Positions 1 to 10,595 are shown, counted from the first letter of the stretch. The stretch: DNA of 64,000 nucleotides from an uncultured Holophagaceae bacterium (GCA_903884655.1 CAISFO010000045.1:119036-183035); one strand, 5' to 3'. Notes: generated by a model not told the origin, from the sequence alone. Numbers and translations are program-made.

Positions 1-1071
1 GTTGAGGTGGGAGGTGTTCTCCTCGAAATCGTGGACCATCTTGGTGAAGTGATCGGAAACCCGGCCCAGGATGGTGGACGTCCCCTGGAAGTCCTGGGTG
101 ATCTCCTGGATCCCCTTGGTGGTCTGCTCCACATCCTTGAGCATCTCGCCCAGGTTCTGGGAGATCTCATCCGCGGCCTCGCCGACGTTGTCCGAGAGCT
201 TGCGCACCTCTTCCGCCACCACGGCGAAGCCCTTGCCCACGTCACCGGCATGGGCCGCCTCGATGGAGGCGTTGAGGGCCAGCAGCTTGGTCTGCCCAGC
301 CACGCCTTCGATGAGCTGGACCACGTCGTTGATGCGCTCGGAGCGCTCGGCCAAACGGCCGACCAGTTCGGAGAATTCCATCAGGCGCATGTTGGTGGTG
401 GCCATGCCCGTGTCGGCCTCCATGAGCTCATGGCGGGTGATCTTGGCGGCCTCGAGGTTGTCCAGGGTGGTCTGGTTGATGTGGGCGGTCACCTTGGCGA
501 CATTGCCGATGGCATCGGCCACCTCCTGGCTGGTCCGTGTGATCCGGGAGGAGTAGTCCCCCTGCCGTTGGGCATCCAGGGCGGAATCGGCGGTGAGCTT
601 GGTGGTGCGGGTGGAGCCCACCGCGATGGAGATGCCCATCCGCTTGGAATTGCCCAGGATCTCCCGGATCTTCGCGGCGAACAGGTTGTAGGCGTCCGCC
701 AGCTTGCGAACCTCGTCGTGGGTCTCCAGGGCGATGTCCTTGGAGAAATCGCCGTCCTGGATGACCTGGGTCATCTTCCGAAGGGGAATGGCCACGGCGA
801 TGTAGAAGGTGAGGAAGGCCCCGGCCCCCATCACCAGCGCCAGAGCGGGAAAGAACTTGGCCAGGAAATCCGCCCGGGCCAGGACGGCGAGGGTTTCCGG
901 AGAAGCCGAACCTCCCAGTCCTGTGCGGAGGTAGGCGGACAGCTGGAGGGACTCCCAGCAGAGGATCGCCAGCATGGTGAAGGGCGGCAGCAGGCATCCG
1001 AGGATCTTCCTGGGGAGGGAGTTGAAGAAACACCTCTCCACGAACAGATACAGGGTGTTGATGAAGGACAT
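1..1071 (-). CDS. Methyl-accepting chemotaxis protein, 3' end beyond window
   Basis: Translating the minus strand from the ATG at 1071 gives an open frame of 357 codons that runs off the left edge. It has two membrane segments (about residues 23-42 and 74-94) around a very short periplasmic loop, then a HAMP-like region and a chemoreceptor signalling domain with [11 protein letters not shown] and [14 protein letters not shown]. It would pass signals to CheA/CheW. The N-terminus aligns almost residue for residue with the next gene (LYLFx[13 protein letters not shown]), which supports both starts; GAGG lies about 9 nt upstream. The two genes look like a tandem duplication. The ligand cannot be told, and the C-terminal part is not visible. 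Confidence 0.9.
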   Translation of the reverse strand, partial: MSFINTLYLFVERCFFNSLPRKILGCLLPPFTMLAILCWESLQLSAYLRTGLGGSASPETLAVLARADFLAKFFPALALVMGAGAFLTFYIAVAIPLRKMTQVIQDGDFSKDIALETHDEVRKLADAYNLFAAKIREILGNSKRMGISIAVGSTRTTKLTADSALDAQRQGDYSSRITRTSQEVADAIGNVAKVTAHINQTTLDNLEAAKITRHELMEADTGMATTNMRLMEFSELVGRLAERSERINDVVQLIEGVAGQTKLLALNASIEAAHAGDVGKGFAVVAEEVRKLSDNVGEAADEISQNLGEMLKDVEQTTKGIQEITQDFQGTSTILGRVSDHFTKMVHDFEENTSHLN

Positions 1072-1345
1072 CGAACTACCTCGGCTTGCCGACTGGGTGG
1101 TTTACATCTCTGCCTACTGGCTGTTCGGAAGAGACGGGCGGGGGCATGAATTCGGAAGAGCTTGGTCTGACCACCTCGTCATCGTGACAATTTGGGATGC
1201 GCATTAATTCTGTACACCTACAACAAACAAAGAATAATTTTAGCAATCAAGGGACATGCACTTGAATGGCGGCTTCGGGGAAGGTTGTTTCATTACCCCG
1301 TGATTGGGAATCCCCTGGTGGTGGTTGCCCTAGGACAGCAATTGA

Positions 1346-3115
1346 TCAGAGATCCAGGAAGCGCTCCGGCTTGAACCCGTTGATGAGGGCCCCCCAGTGC
1401 CTGCCTCCGATGTGGATGGGCAGGGAAAGGTCAAACAGGATCTCGCCGGTGTCCCGCATCAGGGTCTGGAGGAGGATGGTCTGGGTGTTCCTGGCCCTGC
1501 GCTTCTCCGACTCGAGGGTAAAGAAGATCCGCTGATGTCGGCTCATGAGGAGGTCCACTTTGGGGTCTCCGGTCATGGGCCGGGCCACGTCCGTATGGTG
1601 GGTGGCCACATAGCCGTTGAGGTCCAGGGCCACGGAATAGTTGGAACTCAGCTCCCGGCGGGCCTCGTCGAACATGACCTGGAGCTCACGTCCGAACACC
1701 TCGGTATAGGAGGTCAGGAACTTCTGGGGGTCGGTGTCGGGCACGGGTCGGTAGGTCTGGTCGAAGACGTTGACGCCGCGGTTCGAAAGGTCGAGGATCC
1801 GATCCTGCATGGCATCCCGCCAGCGGGTGGCGATCCCGATCACCGCTTCCAGTTCCCCGCGGCCGGTGCGGAAGGCGGAAACCTGCTCCAGCAGGGTCTC
1901 CGTGGCCAGGTTCATCTCCTGGGAGAACCGGGTTGCGTCCGCCAGTCGCAGGGCCGAGTCCATGCTCGTGGTATGGATGTCCTGGGCCTCGCGGTGGATC
2001 TCCCCGCTGGTCACCGAGATGCCGTCCACTTCCTCGCTGGCGCTGGCCAGCTGGGCCGTGTTCGCCTCGAACTCCACGATCATCCGGCTGAAGTGATCGG
2101 ACACCCGCGTCAGGATGGCGGTAGTCCCCTGGAAGTCCTGGGTGATCTCCCGGATTCCCACCGAGGTCTGTTCGACATCTTCGAGCATGGCGCCGAGGTT
2201 GCGGGAGATGTCCTCGGCGGCCACGCCCACGCTTTCCGACAGCTTCCGGACTTCTTCGGCCACCACGGCGAAGCCCTTGCCTACGTCGCCCGCATGGGCC
2301 GCCTCGACGGAGGCGTTGAGGGCCAGGAGTTTCGTCTGTCCGGCCACGTCCTCGATGAGCTTGACCACATCGCTGATGCGCCCCGACCGGTTCTCGAGGC
2401 GGCCCACCAGGTCTGAAAACACGAGCAGCCGCGCATTTGTGGCCGTCATTCCGGTATCCGCCTCGATCAGCTCCCGGCGGGTGAGCTTGGCCGTGTCGAG
2501 GTTGTCGCGGGTGGTGCGGCTGACGTGGCTGGTGACCTGAGCCACATTGCCGATGGCATCGGCCATCTCCTGGCTGGTCCTGGCGACGCGCTCCGAAGAA
2601 TGCCCCTGGCGCTCGGCGTCAAGATGCGAGTCGGTGGTGAGCTTGGTGGTGCGCGTGGCCCCCATGGCGATGGCCAGGCCTTCCTGCTTGGTATTGCCGA
2701 GGATCGTCCGGAGGGCTTCGGCAAAGCGGTTGTAGCCGTCGGCCAGGGCCCTGACTTCGTCGTGGGTGCGCATCCGGATGTTCTGGGTGAAATCACCCTC
2801 CTGGACCACCCGGGTGATCCGCTTCAGCGGGGTCGCCATGGACTGGTAGAAGGCCGTGAAGGCGAAGGCGGAAAGGACCAGCATGAGCCAGGGAAACAGC
2901 TTGGCCATGAACTCGATCCTGGCCAGGGTCTTCAGGTTTTCCGGAGTGGCCGAGCTTCCCAGGCTGGCGCGCAGGTGGGCGGCCATCTCCAGGGAATTCC
3001 AACTGATGATCAGGAGCATGAGGAAGGGAGGGACCAGGCAGCCCAGGATCTTGCGGGGGAGGGAGTTGAAGAGGTGCCTCTCCGCGAACAGGTAGAGGGC
3101 CTTGATTGGTCGCAT
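1346..3115 (-). CDS. Methyl-accepting chemotaxis protein with C-terminal Cache-like domain
   Basis: A 589-residue chemoreceptor. Two membrane segments flank a loop of only about 30 residues, followed by HAMP and a signalling domain ([26 protein letters not shown]). About 130 residues follow the signalling domain and include [31 protein letters not shown] and [11 protein letters not shown]. That pattern is known from MCPs carrying a cytoplasmic C-terminal Cache/PAS-like sensor, so sensing may be cytoplasmic. A start at 3190 would add 25 residues but has no ribosome site; the ATG at 3115 has AGGA upstream and matches the paralogue's N-terminus. Function as a chemoreceptor is secure; the ligand is unknown. 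Confidence 0.92.
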   Translation of the reverse strand: MRPIKALYLFAERHLFNSLPRKILGCLVPPFLMLLIISWNSLEMAAHLRASLGSSATPENLKTLARIEFMAKLFPWLMLVLSAFAFTAFYQSMATPLKRITRVVQEGDFTQNIRMRTHDEVRALADGYNRFAEALRTILGNTKQEGLAIAMGATRTTKLTTDSHLDAERQGHSSERVARTSQEMADAIGNVAQVTSHVSRTTRDNLDTAKLTRRELIEADTGMTATNARLLVFSDLVGRLENRSGRISDVVKLIEDVAGQTKLLALNASVEAAHAGDVGKGFAVVAEEVRKLSESVGVAAEDISRNLGAMLEDVEQTSVGIREITQDFQGTTAILTRVSDHFSRMIVEFEANTAQLASASEEVDGISVTSGEIHREAQDIHTTSMDSALRLADATRFSQEMNLATETLLEQVSAFRTGRGELEAVIGIATRWRDAMQDRILDLSNRGVNVFDQTYRPVPDTDPQKFLTSYTEVFGRELQVMFDEARRELSSNYSVALDLNGYVATHHTDVARPMTGDPKVDLLMSRHQRIFFTLESEKRRARNTQTILLQTLMRDTGEILFDLSLPIHIGGRHWGALINGFKPERFLDL

Positions 3116-3235
3116 CACTTTGTTCCTGAGCCAGTTGCCATTCGGTGCACCCCTGCCTGCCGATCTGCCGATGGAGATCTCCCTCCCCATCGGTCAAGTG
3201 ACATGGCGGCTCAATTTTCGGCAGACTGACAGGTC

Positions 3236-3898
3236 CTAGTCGCTCCCCATGCGCTGCCGCATGTCCTCCCACTCCAGGTCGGTCCACCACTCGTGCTCCA
3301 GGCCCTCGCAAGTGGTGCCGTACGAGGGGCAGGCGATGCACCCGTCGCCCCGGTGGACCTCGGGATCGTGCTGAGGCGGGTAGGCCACCACCAGGGCCAG
3401 GCCCGCCTCCCGGGCCGAGGCCTCTTCCGCGGTCATGGGACGGCAAGGCAGCTCGCGCACATGGAAGCGCCGCAGGCGCTGCTCGCCTTCGGGAAACAGG
3501 ACGGAATTCTCCGCATCGATGTGCTTCCACAGGGAGCGGCTGTAGTCCACGGCCAGGCTCTGCAACTGCTGGCGTTCCTCTGCCAGGGTCAGGGGCCCAC
3601 CCAGGAGGCCCGCCATGGCCTCCAGCAGACCGCCCATGCGCTGGTGCTCGCCGGTCAGGGCGGCCAGGGGGCCATGGTCCAGGGGCAGCTCGGTCCGCTC
3701 CGACAGGGCCAGGAAGAGCACGGTCTCCTCCTTGTCATGGTGGAAATCCCCGGCGTAGCGGCGGAAAAAGGCCAGGAAGCGGGCCCCGTCCCCGGGATCG
3801 CCCTGACCTGCCAGCCGGGCCGTGACGAAGGCCCGCAGCGAACCCAGCACCTGCTCGATGAGCTCATGCTCCGACCGGAGAGCTTCGATGAGTTCCAT
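3236..3898 (-). CDS. Hemerythrin HHE-domain protein with Cys-containing tail
   Basis: A 220-residue soluble protein. The first 150 residues form an HHE four-helix domain with iron-ligand type motifs: an early HELIEQ, HHDKEE, EHQRMGG and HIDAENSVLFPEGE. The last 70 residues hold a Cys in ELPCRP and a second cluster in GCIACPSYGTTCEG, suggesting a metal or redox site beyond the di-iron centre. It starts 2 nt after the bioB stop, so the two are very likely co-transcribed. HHE proteins bind oxygen or handle iron and NO; a role in protecting the oxygen-sensitive Fe-S enzyme BioB is inference. The long upstream extension of this frame lies inside bioB and is not real. Confidence 0.85.
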   Translation of the reverse strand: MELIEALRSEHELIEQVLGSLRAFVTARLAGQGDPGDGARFLAFFRRYAGDFHHDKEETVLFLALSERTELPLDHGPLAALTGEHQRMGGLLEAMAGLLGGPLTLAEERQQLQSLAVDYSRSLWKHIDAENSVLFPEGEQRLRRFHVRELPCRPMTAEEASAREAGLALVVAYPPQHDPEVHRGDGCIACPSYGTTCEGLEHEWWTDLEWEDMRQRMGSD

Positions 3899-3900
3899 GG

Positions 3901-4845
3901 TCAGACCCTGGCCGCCGAGCCTTCCACTCGCATGCCCAGGGCGTTCAGCAGCCAGTGGTCGTGGTTGCCGCCCGGGTTCGGCGTGGTAAGCAGCTTCTCG
4001 CCCGTGAAGATGCTGTTGGCGCCCGCGAAGAAGCAGAGGGCCTGCAGCTCGTCGCTCATCTGCGTGCGGCCCGCGCTGAGGCGGATGCGGCTCTTGGGGA
4101 ACAGGATGCGGGCCGTGGCGATCATGCGCACCAGCTCCAGCGGGGGCAAGGGATCCACGTTGGCCAGGGGCGTGCCGTCCACGGCCACGAACTGGTTGAT
4201 GGGGATGCTCTCCGGGGCCGGGTCCAGCTCCGTGAGCTCCTGCAGGAAGTGGATGCGCTGGTCGATGGTCTCGCCCATGCCCACGATGCCCCCGGAGCAG
4301 ACTTCCAGGCCCGCGGCGCGCACGGCTACGATGGTCTCCAGGCGCTCGTCGAACTTGCGGGTGTGGATGATGGTTTCGTAGAAGTCGCGGCTGGAGTCGA
4401 TGTTGTGGTTGTAAACCTGGCAACCGGCGGCCTTGAGGCGCCTGGCCTGCGGTTCGTTCAGCATGCCCAGGGTGACGCAGACCTCCATGCCCATGCCGGA
4501 CACGCCGCGCACCATTTCCAGCACGGCGTCGAAGTTGGCGTCGTCCTTCACTTCGCGCCAGGCGGCGCCCATGCAGTAGCGGGTGGACCCGTTGGCTTTG
4601 GCCTCGGCGGCGCCCGCCAGCACCTTGTCGACGTCCTTGAGGGGCTCCACCTTCAGGCTGGTCTGGTACCTGGCGCTCTGGGGGCAGTATGCGCAGTCCT
4701 CGGGGCAGGCGCCGGTCTTGATGGAATCCAGGGTGCAGAACTGGATCTCCTCGGCGTTCCAGTGGGCCCGGTGCGCCGAGGCCGCCCGGTAGAGCAGCTC
4801 CGGGATGGGCAGGTCATGGATGGCGCGGATGTCCGTGGGGTTCAT
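3901..4845 (-). CDS. bioB: Biotin synthase
   Basis: A 314-residue radical SAM enzyme that inserts sulfur into dethiobiotin, the last step of biotin synthesis. The radical SAM cysteines are C47, C51 and C54 in GACPEDCAYC. Other family signatures are YNHNIDSS, CSGGIVGMGE and RIRLSAGR, the last holding the Arg that contacts the auxiliary [2Fe-2S] cluster. Length is normal for the family and the ATG at 4845 fits the usual N-terminus. No other bio gene lies in the window and no BirA-type operator was recognised upstream. A hemerythrin gene follows in the same transcription unit. Confidence 0.97.
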   Translation of the reverse strand: MNPTDIRAIHDLPIPELLYRAASAHRAHWNAEEIQFCTLDSIKTGACPEDCAYCPQSARYQTSLKVEPLKDVDKVLAGAAEAKANGSTRYCMGAAWREVKDDANFDAVLEMVRGVSGMGMEVCVTLGMLNEPQARRLKAAGCQVYNHNIDSSRDFYETIIHTRKFDERLETIVAVRAAGLEVCSGGIVGMGETIDQRIHFLQELTELDPAPESIPINQFVAVDGTPLANVDPLPPLELVRMIATARILFPKSRIRLSAGRTQMSDELQALCFFAGANSIFTGEKLLTTPNPGGNHDHWLLNALGMRVEGSAARV

Positions 4846-5007
4846 GGATCCTCAAAGCAGGTCCCGGCTGCGCTGACAGCGAGTCCGATAGTGTAGGCCC
4901 CGGGCCCAGTGCGATAAAGAGCCTTGGTAGAAACAGTGCACTTAATTAAGGAATCGGCCCTGGGGTTCGATGGAATGGATAGACCCAAGTTCCCTGGGAG
5001 GTGCTGG

Positions 5008-6579
5008 ATGCTTCAGAACGCATCGGTTCGAATGAAGCTGCTGATCCTGGCGGGTGCCCTGCTGGTTTTGGCCACGGGCCTGACAGCTTTGGGCTTAAGT
5101 GGAATGTACAGCGTTAAGGAAGGTCTCCGCACCGTCTATGAAGACCGGGTGGTCTGCCTCCAGCAGATCAAAGTGGTGGCGGATGCCTATGCCAGCACCA
5201 TGGTGGACACTGCCCACAAATGCCGGGCCGGAAGTCTGCCCTTGGAAGAAGGGCTCAAGGCTGTGCAGGCCGCCCGGAAGAAGGCCGCTGCGGAGTGGAA
5301 GGAATACCTGTCCACCTATTTGACCCCGGAAGAGGCCCTGCTGGCTGAGCAGGTCAAGGCTGCCATGGTTCCCGCGGACGCGGCCGCGACCAGGCTCGAG
5401 TCCCTCCTGGGAGCAGGCGACCGGACCGGACTCGTGGCTTTTGCCGAGCGGGAGCTCTACCCCGCCATGGACCCTCTCGCCGGGAAGCTGGATTCGCTGG
5501 CGGGCCTTCAGCAGCGGGTGGCCAAGGAGGAATACGAGGGGGCTGTGGCCCGCTTCAAGCGCTTCCTGGTCCTCTCCTTGGCGGGTCTGGTTGCGGGCAT
5601 CGTGGTGGCCGTGGTGTTGACCGGGCGCATCGTCCGCGGCATCGCCGGTGCGCTCTACGCCATGCTGAAAGGCATGCGCCAGAGCGACCTGACCCTCCAG
5701 CTGCAGGTCCGCAGCGAGGATGAGATCGGCCAGACGGCCCGGGCCTTCAATGCCTACAACGGGAAGCTGCGCAGTGCCTTCGTGGCCTTTGGCGACCGGA
5801 GTACCCAGGTGGCCAGCGGGAGCACAGAGCTCTCTGCCGCCGCGGATCAGCTTTCCGCCACGACCGCCCAGCTGGCCAGGACCGCAGAAACCCAGCGGGT
5901 TCGAGCAGACCAGATGTCCGCCGGGATCCTCGAGCTGTCGGCCTCCATCGAATCCGTGGCGAACCATGCCTCCACCAGCCAGGGTCAGATGGGGGCCGCC
6001 GCGAAGGCGGCCGCCACCGGCGGGGAAGTCGGGGAAGCCTCCGAATCGGCCATGCGCAGCGTGCAGGAACAGACCAATCGCATGGTCCAGGCCGTGCGCG
6101 TCATCCAGGACATCGCCCGGCAGACGAACCTGCTGTCCCTGAATGCGGCCATCGAAGCCGCCAAGGCCGGCGCCCAGGGCAAGGGATTCGCGGTCGTGGC
6201 CGAGGAGGTTCGGAAACTGGCGGAGCGGTCCGGGACGGCCGCCAAGGAGATCGAGGGCCTGATCTCCGGCACCCTCGAGGCCGTGTCCCTCGGCGGTGAC
6301 CGCGTCCGGGAGACGGTGCACGCCCTGACCTTGATCAAGGAGGACATCCAGCTGGCGGTGGCATCCATGACCGAGATCACCCTCGCCAGCCAGGAACAGG
6401 CCCGTACCGCGCAAGAATCTGCGCGACTGACCGAAGCGACTGCCCAGGAGCTGGGACAGTCCGCGGCGGCCACTCAGCAGCTGTCGGCGACCGCCGATGA
6501 GATCGCCCGGACCGCCACGGAACTCTCCCGGGTTTCAGAGGCTCTGGCCGCGCAGATCGGCGAGTTCAAAGTCAACTAG
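5008..6579 (+). CDS. Methyl-accepting chemotaxis protein (4-helix periplasmic sensor type)
   Basis: A 523-residue chemoreceptor with membrane segments near residues 9-29 and 185-205, a helical periplasmic region of about 150 residues of 4HB_MCP type, HAMP, and a long signalling domain with the tip motif [17 protein letters not shown] and [18 protein letters not shown]. The start at 5008 has GGGAGG six bases upstream; the in-frame upstream ATG at 4924 lacks one and would put extra residues before the signal anchor. The 3' end overlaps the convergent kdpE-like gene by 8 nt. The tip sequence is more canonical than in the two MCPs at the left edge, so it is a separate lineage. Confidence 0.93.
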   Translation: MLQNASVRMKLLILAGALLVLATGLTALGLSGMYSVKEGLRTVYEDRVVCLQQIKVVADAYASTMVDTAHKCRAGSLPLEEGLKAVQAARKKAAAEWKEYLSTYLTPEEALLAEQVKAAMVPADAAATRLESLLGAGDRTGLVAFAERELYPAMDPLAGKLDSLAGLQQRVAKEEYEGAVARFKRFLVLSLAGLVAGIVVAVVLTGRIVRGIAGALYAMLKGMRQSDLTLQLQVRSEDEIGQTARAFNAYNGKLRSAFVAFGDRSTQVASGSTELSAAADQLSATTAQLARTAETQRVRADQMSAGILELSASIESVANHASTSQGQMGAAAKAAATGGEVGEASESAMRSVQEQTNRMVQAVRVIQDIARQTNLLSLNAAIEAAKAGAQGKGFAVVAEEVRKLAERSGTAAKEIEGLISGTLEAVSLGGDRVRETVHALTLIKEDIQLAVASMTEITLASQEQARTAQESARLTEATAQELGQSAAATQQLSATADEIARTATELSRVSEALAAQIGEFKVN

Positions 6580-7306
6580 AGGCCCCAGTCTTGGACTGGG
6601 CGGACCCACCTTGGCCGGGAGGATCTAGATCCAGCCGGTAGCCCACGTTCGGCTCGGTGATGAAGTGGTGCGGCCGGGTGGGGTCCTCCTCCAGCTTCTT
6701 GCGGAGCATGGCCATGTAGATGCGGAGATAGTGGGTGTTGCCTTCCCCGCCGGGGCCCCAGACTTCGGCGAGGAGCTGGCTGTGGGTGGCGACCTTCCCC
6801 TGGCGGAGGGCCAGGGCCTCCAGCAGCCGGTACTCCAGGGCCGTGAGCTTGACCACACGGTCGTTCAGGCGGACCTCGCGGCGTCCCAGGTCGATCCTGA
6901 TCCCGCCGCCACAGAGCACCGGGGCAGCTCCCTCGGCCTGGAGGGTGTGGCGCAGGGCCACCCGGAGCCTGGCCAGCAGTTCGGCGGCGCCGAAGGGCTT
7001 GGCGAGGTAGTCGTCGGCGCCCTGGTCCAGGGCGCGCACCTTGTCCCGCTCCTGGTTGCGGGCACTGAGGATCACCACCGGCTTGCGACTCCAGGTCCGG
7101 ATCTCCTTCAGCACGGCCATCCCATCCAGGTCAGGGAGACCGAGGTCCAGCAGCACCAGATCGGGGTTGTGGCTCCGGGCCATGGCCAGGCCCTCGGTGC
7201 CGGTGGCGGCGCTCAGCACTTGGTAGTGCTGGCCCGTGAGGGTAGGCACCAGGAATCGGCGCAGCGCTTCTTCATCCTCGATGATCAGGATCAGCGGCTG
7301 GTTCAT
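6572..7306 (-). CDS. kdpE: KdpE-like OmpR-family response regulator
   Basis: A 244-residue response regulator. The receiver domain has acidic residues IIEDEE, phospho-acceptor D54 in [13 protein letters not shown], and Lys in LAKPFG; an OmpR-type winged helix follows, with [12 protein letters not shown] and VGYRLD. It resembles KdpE, the regulator of high-affinity potassium uptake. It overlaps its kinase by 4 nt (7303-7306), so translation is coupled. No kdpFABC genes are present here, so whether it controls potassium uptake is open. The symbol rests on similarity and on the kinase partner. Confidence 0.85.
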   Translation of the reverse strand: MNQPLILIIEDEEALRRFLVPTLTGQHYQVLSAATGTEGLAMARSHNPDLVLLDLGLPDLDGMAVLKEIRTWSRKPVVILSARNQERDKVRALDQGADDYLAKPFGAAELLARLRVALRHTLQAEGAAPVLCGGGIRIDLGRREVRLNDRVVKLTALEYRLLEALALRQGKVATHSQLLAEVWGPGGEGNTHYLRIYMAMLRKKLEEDPTRPHHFITEPNVGYRLDLDPPGQGGSAQSKTGASS

Positions 7307-9216
7307 GGCACACCTTCGGGCGGTGCCGGCGGGGTCCCGTCAAGCGGCAGGGTGAGGCGGAAACAGGCACCTCCCCCAGGGCGGCCCGTCACCTGGATCT
7401 CACCGCCGTGGGCCTGGACGATGGCCCGGCAGATGGCGAGGCCCAGGCCCACGCCCCCCTCGCCAGCCCCGGGCAGGCGGAAGAACTTGTCGAAGATCCG
7501 CTCCTGGAATTCCGCCGGGATGCCTGGGCCGCGGTCGGCCACTTCCACCTGGATCCGGCCGGGTTCCGCCCAGGCCCGCAGCTCCATCGCCTGTCCCGGG
7601 GCATGCCGTTGGGCGTTGGTGAGGAGGTTGACGAGCACCTGTTCGATCAGCGCCGCATCCAGGGGGACCAACGGAAGCGATTCCGGCAGGTCCACCCGGA
7701 CCGGCAGACTGCCCTGGCGCCGTTCCAGCCTGCCCAGGGCCGACCCCACGACTTCCTCGAGGGGCTGCCACTCCTTCTGCACCTGGAGCGCCCCGCTTTC
7801 CAGCCGGGTGAGGTCGAGCAGGTTCCCCAGCAAGTGCGCCAGCCGCTCACTCTCGTCCTGGATCATGGCGAGCAGGTCGCGCCGGGTGGCTTCCGACACC
7901 TGACCCGGGAGCAGGAGGCTGCCAGCGGCGCCATGGATGGCGGCCAGGGGCGTCCGGAGGTCGTGCCCGATGGCCCCCAGGAGGGTGCTCCGCATGCGTT
8001 CGGTCTCGCTCTCCAGATGGGCCTTCCGGGCCTCCTCCAGCCAGCGCAGCCGCTCCAGGGCCAGGGCAATCTGGACGGCGAAGGCCTTGAGCAGCTCCCA
8101 GGTCCGGGGGTGCAAGGGCTCGCCGACTCCTGGCAGGATCCGGAGCACGCCTTCGCTCTGATCGGTGCCCGTGAGCGACAGGCAGATGGCCTCGCCCACG
8201 GGCAGCGGCTCAAGGGGATCCCCGACCTGCGTTCCCATCAGCAGCTGCGGCAGGAGTTCGCTCGGGGGCGGAAGGGTGGTCTCGCCCAGTGATTCGGGCA
8301 GGGCGGTCCAGCCCCCGCCTTCCGGGAAGAGCAGCCAGGCCTTCGCCTTGAACATCCGCCGGATGTGCTCCGCCGCGGTGGTGGCCACTTCGCCCGGATC
8401 CAGGCTCCGGGCGAGGGCCCGGCCCAGCAGGTACAGCGAGGCCGTGTGCAGCTCCCGGCGGCGGACTTCCTTGGCCTGGTCCCGCAGCCGACGCAGGAGC
8501 CCGAGCATCAGCTGGGCCGCCAGGAGGGTGACCAGGAAATACAGCAGGTTCGGCCAGTGGTCGCCCGCCTGCCGGAAGCGGGGGGTCTCCAGGAGGAAGC
8601 TGTAGAGCAGCACGCTGAGCACCGAGGCGAGGATCCCGAAGGCGCCTCCCCAGCGGTGCCCGATCACGATCACACCCAAAAGAAAGACCGGGGGCACCAG
8701 CGAAAGCTGGCCCTCCCTCGGCATCAGCCAGGCCAGCCCGGTGCAAATACCCAGCACGAGGAAGGTGCCGAACATGGCGCTGAGCCGCATGCCGGAGGGG
8801 TCCCCTTCCGTTGGGACGGGCCGGTCGTCCAGGATCACGAGGTCCGCATCCAGTCCCCGGCGCTGCAACTCGTCCGCGGTGGAATGGCCCAGCCGCGCCC
8901 AGGGCCAGCGATCCCGGGACCGTCCCATGACCAGGGCCTGGGCGCGGCTGCGCCGGGTCAGCTCCGCCAGACCCTGGGCCAGAGTCGGGGCCTCCACCGA
9001 GCTCACTTCGGCTCCCAGGCGCTGGGCCTCCTGCATCCAGACCTGGATCTGCTCCGCATCATCCTTCGCCGCCCCCTGGCCGGTGTCCACATAGACGCCG
9101 ATCCACGGTGCGGAGCGCTCCCGCGCCAGGCGGAACCCCGCCTGGATCAAGCGGAGCGAGTGTGCTTCTGAGCCGAGGGCCACGAGGATGGGTCGGGCTT
9201 GAGAGGGCGTATCCAT
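7303..9216 (-). CDS. KdpD-like sensor histidine kinase lacking the N-terminal KdpD domain
   Basis: A 637-residue membrane kinase. Order of parts: a universal stress protein-like domain (about 8-135), a DUF4118 membrane block of about four helices (145-250), a GAF-like region (280-395), HisKA with H-box IGHDLRTPLAAI near residue 415, and an ATPase domain with NLLTNAQRHAP, DRGPGIP and GVGLGLAICRAIV. This matches the second half of KdpD, but the roughly 220-residue ATP-binding KdpD domain that opens full-length KdpD (about 890 residues) is missing. It is paired with a KdpE-like regulator. The protein starts directly at the USP domain, so this appears to be a short natural form and not a broken gene. 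Confidence 0.85.
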   Translation of the reverse strand: MDTPSQARPILVALGSEAHSLRLIQAGFRLARERSAPWIGVYVDTGQGAAKDDAEQIQVWMQEAQRLGAEVSSVEAPTLAQGLAELTRRSRAQALVMGRSRDRWPWARLGHSTADELQRRGLDADLVILDDRPVPTEGDPSGMRLSAMFGTFLVLGICTGLAWLMPREGQLSLVPPVFLLGVIVIGHRWGGAFGILASVLSVLLYSFLLETPRFRQAGDHWPNLLYFLVTLLAAQLMLGLLRRLRDQAKEVRRRELHTASLYLLGRALARSLDPGEVATTAAEHIRRMFKAKAWLLFPEGGGWTALPESLGETTLPPPSELLPQLLMGTQVGDPLEPLPVGEAICLSLTGTDQSEGVLRILPGVGEPLHPRTWELLKAFAVQIALALERLRWLEEARKAHLESETERMRSTLLGAIGHDLRTPLAAIHGAAGSLLLPGQVSEATRRDLLAMIQDESERLAHLLGNLLDLTRLESGALQVQKEWQPLEEVVGSALGRLERRQGSLPVRVDLPESLPLVPLDAALIEQVLVNLLTNAQRHAPGQAMELRAWAEPGRIQVEVADRGPGIPAEFQERIFDKFFRLPGAGEGGVGLGLAICRAIVQAHGGEIQVTGRPGGGACFRLTLPLDGTPPAPPEGVP

Positions 9217-9356
9217 GCAGGCTCAAGAGTAAGGGCACCGGGCCTGGATCGGCCCCGCATAAAAAGCGCGTAAAAAGTCCCGGGGACACACCCGGGTCAC
9301 AGGCCATCCTCTGCATACTTCGGCGTCGTCGGTATTGGCGATGAGGAGGTGAATGT

Positions 9357-10595
9357 ATGACGCCCGTGGCATTCAATGTCGGGAACACCGCGTTCATGCT
9401 GTTGTGCGCCAGCCTGGTCATGCTCATGACCCCGGGTCTGGCCTTTTTCTACGGCGGCCTGGTGGGCCGCAAGAATGTGCTGACCATCATGACCCAGAGC
9501 TTCGTCTCCCTGGTCTGGACCACGGTGCTGTGGTTCGCCTTCGGGTATTCGATGTGCTTCGGCCCCACCTGGCACGGCATCGTGGGCGATCCCACCTACT
9601 ACGCCTTCCTGAAGGGCATCACCCTGCACACCATGTACACGGGCAATGACGCGGGCATCCCCCTCATCGTCCACGTGTCCTACCAGATGATGTTCGCCAT
9701 CATCACCCCGGCCCTCATCACCGGCGCCTTCGCGAACCGGGTGACCTTCAAGGCCTACTTCATGTTCCTCACCGGCTGGCTGGTCTTCGTCTACTTCCCT
9801 TTCGTCCATATGGTCTGGAGCCCCGAGGGCATCCTCGCCAAGTGGGGGGTGCTGGACTTCGCCGGCGGCATCGTGGTGCATAACACGGCGGGCTTCGCCG
9901 CCCTCGCCTCCATCCTTTATGTCGGCCGCCGGTCGGTCGTTGAGAACATCCCCCACAACGTGCCGCTCATCGCCCTGGGCACGGGCCTGCTGTGGTTCGG
10001 CTGGTACGGCTTCAACGCCGGCTCGGAGCTGAGGGTGGACGAGATCACCGCCAGCGCCTACCTGAACACGGATATCGCCGCCTCCTTCGCCGGGGCCACC
10101 TGGCTGCTGGTGGAGTGGATGAACGCCAAACAGCCCAAGTTCGTGGGTCTGCTCACAGGTGCCGTGGCGGGCCTGGCCACCATCACGCCGGCTGCGGGCT
10201 ATGTGTCCCTCAGCACCGCGGCGCTCATCGGCATCATGGCGGGCGTGATCTGCTACTACGCCGTGGCCCTGAAGAACAAGCTGGGCTGGGATGATGCCCT
10301 GGACGTCTGGGGTGTGCATGGCGTGGGTGGCCTCATCGGCGTGATCTTCCTGGGCATCTTCGCCTCCAAGACCTGGAATCCCGCGGGGTCGGATGGTCTG
10401 TTGCTGGGCAACTTCGGGTTCTTCGGCAAGCAGTGCGCCGCGGTGCTCATCTCCTCCGTCTGGGCCTTCGGCTTCACCTACGGCATGCTCTGGATCATCG
10501 ACCGCATCACGCCGGTGCGGGTGGCCGCCAGCGCCGAGGTCAAGGGACTGGATACCGAGCTGCAGGGCGAGGAGGCCTACCCCCAGGGGCTCTGA
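9357..10595 (+). CDS. amtB: Ammonium transporter
   Basis: A 412-residue Amt/MEP/Rh channel with about 11 hydrophobic segments. It has the N-terminal signature TPGLAFFYGGLVG, the first pore histidine in GGIVVHNTAGFAAL, and the second in VWGVHGVGGLIG. Start: ATG at 9357 with GAGGAGGT about 6 nt upstream; there is no long signal peptide. No glnK/glnB PII gene sits beside it, which is unusual for amtB. A strong terminator follows 50 nt after the stop, so it appears monocistronic. Likely function is NH4+/NH3 uptake under nitrogen limitation. Confidence 0.96.
   Translation: MTPVAFNVGNTAFMLLCASLVMLMTPGLAFFYGGLVGRKNVLTIMTQSFVSLVWTTVLWFAFGYSMCFGPTWHGIVGDPTYYAFLKGITLHTMYTGNDAGIPLIVHVSYQMMFAIITPALITGAFANRVTFKAYFMFLTGWLVFVYFPFVHMVWSPEGILAKWGVLDFAGGIVVHNTAGFAALASILYVGRRSVVENIPHNVPLIALGTGLLWFGWYGFNAGSELRVDEITASAYLNTDIAASFAGATWLLVEWMNAKQPKFVGLLTGAVAGLATITPAAGYVSLSTAALIGIMAGVICYYAVALKNKLGWDDALDVWGVHGVGGLIGVIFLGIFASKTWNPAGSDGLLLGNFGFFGKQCAAVLISSVWAFGFTYGMLWIIDRITPVRVAASAEVKGLDTELQGEEAYPQGL

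Noticed and set aside
7..2416. Long plus-strand frames opposite the two chemoreceptors
   Set aside because: They are reverse-frame shadows. The minus-strand translations have complete MCP motifs and the plus-strand ones do not.
9245..9259. Sigma-54 promoter upstream of amtB (TGG...GCA)
   Set aside because: The GG to GC distance is 11, not the 12 that sigma-54 needs.
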